A stretch of DNA of 64,000 nucleotides from Paenibacillus aceris (GTDB lineage: Bacteria; Bacillota; Bacilli; Paenibacillales; NBRC-103111), in the NCBI RefSeq assembly GCF_017874035.1, contig NZ_JAGGKV010000011.1, positions 62,001-126,000 on the forward strand, written 5' to 3'. The position numbers and the translations under genes are program-made. Shown piece by piece: positions 57,989 to 64,000 of this stretch. Numbering within the stretch: position 1 is the stretch's first letter; the number at the start of each line of letters is the position of its first letter. The notes under the pieces are model-generated. The model was not told where the DNA came from, did no database searches, and was given only the letters and a program-made list of their open reading frames with translations.

Positions 57989-58032
57989 GAGGCCGAACCA
58001 TAAGTAGCTTCAGCTACTCGAGGGTCGGCCTC
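57989..58032. terminator. Long two-tier hairpin between converging genes
   Basis: GAGGCCGA...TCGGCCTC encloses AGTAGC-TTCA-GCTACT. It is flanked by AAAA on the left and TTG on the right, and so can serve as a bidirectional terminator for the AraC gene and the YesN-like operon. Confidence 0.7.
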
Positions 58033-58077
58033 CTTGTGTCCGCTAAAAATGAGGATTAAGATACAGACGGATGACTT

Positions 58078-58272
58078 TCAAGTACTTTTTACATAATCAT
58101 ATATCCCCATAAAAGTGCTTGTAAGTGTATCTTGGCTTATTAAAACCTGTGTCCTAAGGCCCTGCAAAAATTTAGATACGACAGCGTTATATGCTTTCAT
58201 ACCGATCTCTTTGAGCAATTTATATACTTTTTCCGAGTCCGATTTTCATTCTACTACCAGCGCTTCACTCAT
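58078..58272 (-). other. Small frame coupled to the YesN-like gene, interrupted by an in-frame TGA
   Basis: ATG at 58272 overlaps the response-regulator stop (ATGA). It reads MSEALVVE, then TGA (58246-58248), then stays open for 55 codons: KSDSEKVYKLLKEIGMKAYN and on to a TGA at 58078-58080. The second part looks protein-like (charged, helical, balanced composition) and contains an internal ATG at 58200 with no clear ribosome binding site. It may be a decayed short gene, a 40-aa ORF from 58200, or chance. I do not recognise it. Confidence 0.35.
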
Positions 58273-59849
58273 TCAGCCCAGTTTTCCCGATACTGTACCG
58301 GTGTCACTCCTTTGATTGCTTTAAACATTTTCGTGAAATATTGGACATCGTCATATCCAACGTTACTAGCAATTTCATAAATCTTTTTTGTCGGGTCTTT
58401 CATGAGCTCAATCGCCTTCTCCACGCGATATTCCATTACATATTTACTGAATGAAACGTCCATGTCATCTTTAAAAATTTTGCTTAAATAGGATGCATTC
58501 ATAAAAAACGCTTCGGCAACCGTGTTCAAATTAATGGATTCATTATAATGTTCTTGCATGTATTCAACGATCTTCTCGATCACTTTTCGTTTTTTCTTTG
58601 TTTGAGTTTTATTCAAATAAGCCATGATTTTAAACAAGGCCTCTTCAAATAATTGACGTATTTCACCTACGTCCTGAGATCTTTGCAGTAACTCGAAAAA
58701 CTGTAAACTGAACCTGGAAACATCATCTAGGGACCGATTGCCATCGATTACAGTTCTCGTTATAGCACTGATAATTTGAAAATATATAAACTTGAATTCA
58801 ATCAAATTCATCGGTTTATTTACAAAAAGCTGATCCAAATGCATGACTACAGATTCCTTATCGCCCAATTTAACTGAATTGACCAGTCCTTCAATATCGT
58901 ATTGCTTATTTTTCTCCGTTTTTGTAGAAATAGCTTGGAGCGTAATCCGTTCCTGATTTAGAAAACCGCTTAACAGCAAAGACTGCTTTGCTTGTCGGTA
59001 TGATGAAGAAATATCGATGATATTGGAACAACATCCTCCATAACCAACTTCGACCGGGCAACCAAAAATTTTATAGAGCATATGACTGAACGCTGCCGAT
59101 TCGAGCTGGTGCTTAAGATATTCGGTTTCTTGGTCAGAAGACACAATTGCCACTACTTCATCAGCATGAATAAAAGTAATCGTTTTGCATTTCAGCTCTT
59201 GAAGAATATCTCCAATCAAATTTCCGATAACAAACTGTTTGAATTCGGCATCCAAATGAATTCCATCTTCTTTCCATTCTTTGAAATGAAAAATAACGCA
59301 AAAATGATTCAAATTTGAATGTTCAACCTGAAAGTCGCTCAGAGCAGCAAGCACCTCTTGTTCGTTTTGGACCCTCCCATTGATCAGATTGGCAAATAAC
59401 ATTTCTTTCAACATAGGCAAGCGCTTGTTAACTTGCTCATCCGCCTTATGAAGCAATTCTTCTTTTTTCTTTTCAGATTGAATTTGTTCAAGGCATTTCC
59501 CTACGACATGAAGCAAATCATGGTCTTCTACCGGTTTCAGTATATAGTCGAAAGCACCGAGCGAAAGCGCTTTCTGAGCATATTCAAAATCGCTGTATCC
59601 GCTGATAATAATAACCTTCGTCCGAATCTGACGATCTCTTAAGGATTGAATGAGATCAAGGCCGTCCATATTGGGCATCCGAATGTCGGTCAAAATGATA
59701 TCTGGTTCCACTTGAAGTGCTTTATCCAGCGCTTCTTTACCGCAATTGGCCTCATCAACGACCTCGATCCCGAGTTGATCCCACTCTATGGTATGGATCA
59801 ATCTTTCGCGCACCCATACTTCATCATCCACAACGATCATTTTTATCAT
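58269..59849 (-). CDS. YesN-like response regulator (long REC-AraC)
   Basis: 526 aa. The receiver domain has VVDDE, the phospho-Asp in DIILTDIRMPNMDG near residue 55, and Lys in DYILKPVE. A middle region of about 270 residues, characteristic of the large YesN group, links to the C-terminal AraC domain. That has two HTH units: LNTVAEAFFMNASYLSKIFK and IYEIASNVGYDDVQYFTKMFK. The ATG overlaps the kinase stop (ATGA), so the pair is translationally coupled. The genes lie downstream of an RbsAC-type transporter, which they probably control. Confidence 0.92.
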   Translation of the reverse strand: MIKMIVVDDEVWVRERLIHTIEWDQLGIEVVDEANCGKEALDKALQVEPDIILTDIRMPNMDGLDLIQSLRDRQIRTKVIIISGYSDFEYAQKALSLGAFDYILKPVEDHDLLHVVGKCLEQIQSEKKKEELLHKADEQVNKRLPMLKEMLFANLINGRVQNEQEVLAALSDFQVEHSNLNHFCVIFHFKEWKEDGIHLDAEFKQFVIGNLIGDILQELKCKTITFIHADEVVAIVSSDQETEYLKHQLESAAFSHMLYKIFGCPVEVGYGGCCSNIIDISSSYRQAKQSLLLSGFLNQERITLQAISTKTEKNKQYDIEGLVNSVKLGDKESVVMHLDQLFVNKPMNLIEFKFIYFQIISAITRTVIDGNRSLDDVSRFSLQFFELLQRSQDVGEIRQLFEEALFKIMAYLNKTQTKKKRKVIEKIVEYMQEHYNESINLNTVAEAFFMNASYLSKIFKDDMDVSFSKYVMEYRVEKAIELMKDPTKKIYEIASNVGYDDVQYFTKMFKAIKGVTPVQYRENWAE

Positions 59850-61663
59850 GTCGCCAACACCTCACTGGTTGTTATGGGAAGTTCTATCATTACTTGTGTA
59901 CCTTCTCCATAAGTGCTTTCAATATCTATTCCATAACAAGGTCCGTATTTTAAACGGATCTGCTGAACCAAGTTTCTTAACGCAAAGCTTGACCCCTCAA
60001 CCGCTTCCGCATGGAGACTATCTCGTAATCGCCGCAATTCTTCCTCCTGCATTCCGATCCCATTGTCATTTACAACAATCCTCAACTTTCCTTCGTTAGA
60101 AGATACTGCAACATAGATATGTCCTCGCCCCTTCGTTCTTTCGATTCCATGATAAACCGAGTTCTCAACAATGGGCTGCAGCAGCATTTTCGGTACCAGA
60201 CAATCGGCAAATTCATCCGGAAGGTCAATATGATAGCTAATCTCTCCACGATAACGAATATTTAAAATGGTTAAATAATTGACAACCAGACTTACTGCTT
60301 CTTTTAATGAGACGATATCCCTGCCACCGCTTAAACTAACTCTAAAAAATTTGGATAAAGCAGCCACCATTTGCGATATCTCTTCGACCTTTTTTATTTT
60401 CGCGATACTATATATAGAATCAAGGGTATTATATAAAAAATGCGGGTTAATTTGAGCCTGCAGCAGCTTAATTTCAGCTTCAAGTTTATAAAGCTTTTCA
60501 TTGGCCAAATCTTTCACAAGCGCCTTCAGTTCGTCAGCCATATCGTTAAAACCTTGATAGACCTGCCTAAATTCATCCTGACGTTTGTCTTGAATCCGCA
60601 CCTCCAAGTTCCGGTTTTCAATTTTTTGCATCGCTCTAATGAGCTTTAATAGCGGTTTGTAAAACAGATTTGATAAAAAGTAGCTAACGATAAATAGGAT
60701 TAGAGCCGTTATCGAGATCAATATGATAAAAAAATTTCTGATTTCATATACTTTACCTAAAATCTCAGAGGATGGAATAACGACCACGTATCTCCAATGG
60801 TTGTAAGGGGAGATGGAATAGACGACGAATTGTTTCTGCATATCGACAAAAAAGCTGCCGCTTTCTTTTGCCGAGGCTTGGATCTTATCGTTAATCTGCG
60901 AATAGAGATCAGTCTCTTTTCCTACAATAGACTGATCGGTATGGGCGACAACTTTAGAGTCGGCGTCCATGACGACGAAATCCCCGGGAATGCCTCTTTG
61001 TATTTTTCTATAATAATCGCTGATATAGTTATCTCTAACATTGACGGCCAGAACGGCTATCGTATCTCCCTTTTCATCCTTTAACACTCTATTGAAGGTT
61101 ATCAGTTTACTTTCTTCCAGTCGCGTGGAGATACGGTTCAAGCTATAATAATCGACAGGCGTTGAAACAAACCAGTGTTCATTGCCGTCGGTGTTAAAGC
61201 TTTTTTTCACAAAATCAATATTTTCGGAATTAACATCTTCATAGTAAGTTGATTTCGAATCGATAATCGTATTTTGCTTAACTAAATATAAATAGAAAGA
61301 ATCTGTGCCCTCTAAAACATTCTGTATTCGAATCCGGGTAATAAAAAAATTCAGCAAATCCAGCATCCCGACATATTTTTCGTTTCTCACCTCTAAAGGG
61401 AGACGTGTTTCTTGTTTCGCAAGCGTTAAAAGCCGGCTATCCGTTAGTATGAGCTTGCTTAATCCGGTCACATTATCCAGAGCAGAATCAATATTATTGA
61501 CAGCAAAGTCTATACTGCTGATGACAACTTTAGAAGTTTGATCTGTAATGGATTGTGCAGACCTGATATAGAGTAAAGAACTGACAATAATCATAGGAAT
61601 GAGGATTACAATCGTCATACTCATGAACATCTTGGTACGAAAACTCATGTTTTGAAATATCAT
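59846..61663 (-). CDS. YesM-like sensor histidine kinase
   Basis: About 605 aa. First membrane helix near residues 10-32, extracellular dCache-like region to about 285 with a VVAHTDQSIVGKETDLYSQI segment typical of Cache sensors, second helix (IILISITALILFIVSYFLSNLF), then a HAMP linker (AMQKIENRNLEVRIQD). The His_kinase domain has its acceptor His in INPHFLYNTLDSI, and an ATP-binding domain with IVENSVYHGI and VVNDNGIGM. I choose ATG 61663 (AAGGA upstream) because the TTG at 61690 lies at the base of a stem-loop. It pairs with the overlapping REC-AraC regulator. Confidence 0.92.
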   Translation of the reverse strand: MIFQNMSFRTKMFMSMTIVILIPMIIVSSLLYIRSAQSITDQTSKVVISSIDFAVNNIDSALDNVTGLSKLILTDSRLLTLAKQETRLPLEVRNEKYVGMLDLLNFFITRIRIQNVLEGTDSFYLYLVKQNTIIDSKSTYYEDVNSENIDFVKKSFNTDGNEHWFVSTPVDYYSLNRISTRLEESKLITFNRVLKDEKGDTIAVLAVNVRDNYISDYYRKIQRGIPGDFVVMDADSKVVAHTDQSIVGKETDLYSQINDKIQASAKESGSFFVDMQKQFVVYSISPYNHWRYVVVIPSSEILGKVYEIRNFFIILISITALILFIVSYFLSNLFYKPLLKLIRAMQKIENRNLEVRIQDKRQDEFRQVYQGFNDMADELKALVKDLANEKLYKLEAEIKLLQAQINPHFLYNTLDSIYSIAKIKKVEEISQMVAALSKFFRVSLSGGRDIVSLKEAVSLVVNYLTILNIRYRGEISYHIDLPDEFADCLVPKMLLQPIVENSVYHGIERTKGRGHIYVAVSSNEGKLRIVVNDNGIGMQEEELRRLRDSLHAEAVEGSSFALRNLVQQIRLKYGPCYGIDIESTYGEGTQVMIELPITTSEVLAT

Positions 61664-61689
61664 CCATAATTCCTTCTTGAGATGGAACA

Positions 61690-61723
61690 ATCCCTTTACC
61701 CCAAAGGAATAGGGGAAAGGGAT
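61690..61723 (-). other. Stem-loop between permease and kinase genes
   Basis: ATCCCTTT-A-CCCC and GGGG-A-AAAGGGAT form a ~13-bp stem with an AAAGGAAT loop. The T-run is weak, so it may be a partial terminator that lowers kinase/regulator expression relative to the transporter. Confidence 0.5.
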
Positions 61724-61754
61724 GCCAACTTAGTTTTTGATATCAAGTTTTGGT

Positions 61755-62756
61755 TCAATTACGCTTCTTCATTAATTGTATCGTTGTGATCAGTACTGCT
61801 GTCAATATCAGTAGTCCCCGAACGATATATTGAATATATTCATTGACATTCAAAAGCGTCATCGCATTGATGATTACACCAAGGAAGATCAGACCGATAA
61901 ACGTGCCCCATACTTTACCAACGCCCCCGAACAAGCTCGTACCGCCAATGATGACGGATGAGATGGCAATCATTTCCCAGCCCTTGCCAAAGTTGAAAGA
62001 CCCGGACATAACCTGAGAGGAAACGAGCACTCCGCTAAGCGCAGAACACAGCTGAACGATAACCATACAAATGATTTTCACGCGGGAAACATGAATGCCT
62101 GACAGACGAGCCGATTCCGGGTTTCCTCCTACTGCATATACGGAACGTCCGAACGTGGTGTAGTTCATCACGACAAAAATGATAGCGAATACAATAAGCA
62201 AAATAATAGCAGGAATCGGGATTGAGAAGATTTGTCCGGCTCCAAGTACATTATACCATGAAGGCAGTGTTGTTACGGGAAAACCTTTGGAAATGACTGC
62301 TGCTATACCATATATCACATTTAGCATAGCCAAGGTAATAATAAATGACGGCACTTTATATTTGGTTAATATCCAGCCATTGAATAAGCCGATCAAACCG
62401 GCAACGATGAATGACACAAGAATACCCACAATGACTGCAACATCCATTGACATGCCTGCATCAGCAAGCTTGCCGGTTGTTAAACCAATAATGACCCCCG
62501 TTAACGCAACCGTCGACCCGATGGAAAGATCGATTTCTCCCGCAATAATGACAATTGTCATTCCAAAGGCAATACATCCCTGCAAAGCCATATTCCTTAA
62601 AATGTTTAATAAGTTCTCCCCGGTTAAAAAACCGGAAGAAGCGAATGTCATCACGATAACGATAACCAACAGAATGATCTCTAAAACATGTTTGTTCAGT
62701 TTCTTCTTCAAATCAAACGATGAAGAAGACAATTTCGTCGATGTTAATGTTCTCAA
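61755..62756 (-). CDS. Sugar ABC transporter permease (RbsC/MglC type), TTG start
   Basis: 333 aa with about ten membrane segments. The family signature FGMTIVIIAGEIDLSIGSTVAL lies near residue 62, and FNGWILTKYKVPSFIITLAM and AVGGNPESARLSGI match RbsC and MglC. It starts at TTG 62756, overlapping the ATPase stop (TTGA), with GGAGG 9 nt upstream. It is the channel of a CUT2 (ribose/galactose/autoinducer-2-type) importer. The sugar cannot be told from the permease alone. Confidence 0.92.
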   Translation of the reverse strand: MRTLTSTKLSSSSFDLKKKLNKHVLEIILLVIVIVMTFASSGFLTGENLLNILRNMALQGCIAFGMTIVIIAGEIDLSIGSTVALTGVIIGLTTGKLADAGMSMDVAVIVGILVSFIVAGLIGLFNGWILTKYKVPSFIITLAMLNVIYGIAAVISKGFPVTTLPSWYNVLGAGQIFSIPIPAIILLIVFAIIFVVMNYTTFGRSVYAVGGNPESARLSGIHVSRVKIICMVIVQLCSALSGVLVSSQVMSGSFNFGKGWEMIAISSVIIGGTSLFGGVGKVWGTFIGLIFLGVIINAMTLLNVNEYIQYIVRGLLILTAVLITTIQLMKKRN

Positions 62757-64000
62757 GATGCTTCTCCTCCCATGCTAAGCGCGTAAAGCTCATCAATTTT
62801 CAATTGTTCCGGCGCATATTCCCCCGAAATCTTGCCATCTTTCAAAATGAGGATACGATGACACACTTCAAGCAGTTCTTCAAGCTCCGATGAGACCATG
62901 ATACTTGAAATCCCTTTGCGAGACTGCTCCCAAATAATTTGAAAGATTTGCTGCTTGGCATTGACGTCAATGCCTCGCGTCGGCTCATCAAAAAACATAA
63001 TGCTCGGGTTTGTATTTAACCAATTGCCGACAACCACTTTTTGCTGATTCCCTCCGGATAAGGAAGAAACCGGGTGATCAACGTCCGATATCTTGATTTG
63101 CAGATCTTCCACTTGCCTTTGAACGAACTCAGCTTCATCTTGTTTACGGATAAATGAACCTCTAGCTATTAAATCCAGGCTGGCTACACATAAATTATCC
63201 TTGATCGAAGCAATCTGGATAAGCCCTTCATGCTTGCGATCTTCCGGTGTGTAGGCAAGTCCGGCTTTTTTCATCTTTTCTGGAGTAGGGGATGCAATTT
63301 TTCTCCCCTTGCAATAAATTTCGCCGCTATCGAACGGATCCGCACCAAAAATCGATTTGAGCAGCTCGGTTCGCCCTGATCCGAGCATACCCGCAATGCC
63401 AAGCACTTCGCCTTTTCTTAATTGAAAGGATACATCATGAAATTTTTGTTTACGTGTCAATCCTTTTACTTCTAGTACTACCTCGTCCGATATTGTTAAA
63501 TTTTCGGGACGTTTTTTAATCTCCACATCACCAAACATCATGCCGATCAAATCTTTGCGACTCAATTCCTGCATAGGGGCTTTCCCAATAAAGTGCCCTT
63601 CGCGCAAAACCGTACACGTATCCGCAATTTCCCAAAGTTCATGCAAACGATGTGATACATAGGTAATAATGACGTTCTTCTTCTTCAATTCTCTGATCAT
63701 CTTGAACAACGACTCAATTTCGTTTTTCGCAAGCGCTGACGTCGGTTCGTCTAATTGCAAAACCTTCGGGTTATAGCTCATCGCTTTTACGATTTCAATC
63801 ATTTGCGCCTGTCCGACGCTCAAGTTGTGAACTGTTTCTTCCGCCGGGATATCTACATTGTATTCTTTCAAAATTTCATTCGCCATCTCGTATGTCTTTT
63901 TCCAATCCACGATCATGCCTTTCATCGGCATGCGACCTAGAAAAATGTTTTCCGCAACGGTCAAACCCGGTACGAGACTTAACTCTTGATAAACAGTCAC
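62753..64000 (-). CDS. Sugar ABC transporter ATPase (RbsA/MglA type), 5' end outside window
   Basis: At least 415 codons, with the frame open to the right edge. The first nucleotide-binding domain lacks its Walker A here but shows YQELSLVPGLTVAENIFLG, the signature LSVGQAQMIEIVKA, and Walker B VLQLDEPTSAL. The second domain has the RbsA-type degenerate Walker A GMLGSGRTELLKSIFG, the signature LSGGNQQKVVVGNWL and FFDEPTRGIDVNAK. This double-domain ATPase powers the RbsC-like permease, with which it overlaps. Its binding protein is probably outside the window. Confidence 0.93.
   Translation of the reverse strand: MTVYQELSLVPGLTVAENIFLGRMPMKGMIVDWKKTYEMANEILKEYNVDIPAEETVHNLSVGQAQMIEIVKAMSYNPKVLQLDEPTSALAKNEIESLFKMIRELKKKNVIITYVSHRLHELWEIADTCTVLREGHFIGKAPMQELSRKDLIGMMFGDVEIKKRPENLTISDEVVLEVKGLTRKQKFHDVSFQLRKGEVLGIAGMLGSGRTELLKSIFGADPFDSGEIYCKGRKIASPTPEKMKKAGLAYTPEDRKHEGLIQIASIKDNLCVASLDLIARGSFIRKQDEAEFVQRQVEDLQIKISDVDHPVSSLSGGNQQKVVVGNWLNTNPSIMFFDEPTRGIDVNAKQQIFQIIWEQSRKGISSIMVSSELEELLEVCHRILILKDGKISGEYAPEQLKIDELYALSMGGEAS

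Noticed and set aside
58246..58248. Selenocysteine at the in-frame TGA of the small frame after the YesN-like gene
   Set aside because: No SECIS-like hairpin follows the TGA closely and the peptide matches no known selenoprotein; a nonsense codon in a decayed frame is simpler.

Overview
The window reads as chromosomal DNA of a Paenibacillus-like, spore-forming-type Firmicute (order Bacillales). The signs are strong AGGAGG ribosome binding sites, lipoprotein solute-binding proteins, several carbohydrate ABC transporters paired with AraC-type or YesM/YesN-type regulators, S-layer-homology (SLH) anchoring, CcpA-type cre sites and moderate GC. Nearly all genes lie on the minus strand. No rRNA, tRNA, CRISPR array or phage was seen.

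Layout by position. (1) 1-9.7 kb: a pectin or rhamnogalacturonan-type locus. It has a GH105 hydrolase (cut by the window edge), an unrecognised 595-aa protein, an SGNH esterase, an LplABC-type sugar transporter and a divergent membrane-bound AraC-type regulator. (2) 9.7-37.4 kb: a cluster of very large secreted proteins. Four of them (2032, 1962, 1578 and 1522 aa) end in the same cohesin-FIVAR-dockerin cassette. Between them lies an SLH-anchored protein with an N-terminal cohesin (19395-20978), followed by YcgR, YcgQ and HupE-like membrane proteins. This looks like a cell-surface cohesin/dockerin system. Its enzymes are a beta-helix protein and two paralogous metallophosphoesterases rather than cellulases. 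(3) 37.4-43 kb: an RND-type exporter in the same operon as one of the dockerin proteins, and a YncE-propeller/phosphoesterase gene whose middle is conspicuously GC-rich. (4) 43-50.8 kb: an FbpABC/AfuABC-like transporter, a PHP-domain phosphoesterase and a YesM/YesN-like two-component pair, probably for an organophosphate. (5) 50.8-52.4 kb: a mobile-element graveyard with an IS6-family transposase remnant and a 57-aa ORF. (6) 52.4-57.7 kb: an ABC sugar transporter with a PhyH dioxygenase and a divergent AraC regulator. (7) 58-64 kb: a second YesM/YesN pair downstream of RbsC and RbsA-like transporter genes (RbsA is cut by the window edge).

Two regulatory patterns come out of the bases. A dyad with consensus TGCAATTATCAATAATTCG abuts a TTGCAA/T -35 box, with exactly 18 bp to a -10-like box, in front of the esterase operon, the LplB transporter operon and the 2032-aa beta-helix dockerin protein. 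This links the sugar locus to the surface complex. A second pattern, two direct repeats ending in the -35 box, precedes both the AfuA-like transporter operon and the PHP gene, and suits the neighbouring YesN-like regulator.

Working model (inference): extracellular dockerin proteins dock onto the SLH-anchored cohesin and, through their own cohesins, possibly onto each other. They depolymerise or dephosphorylate a complex surface polymer, and the ABC systems import the released sugars and phosphate esters.
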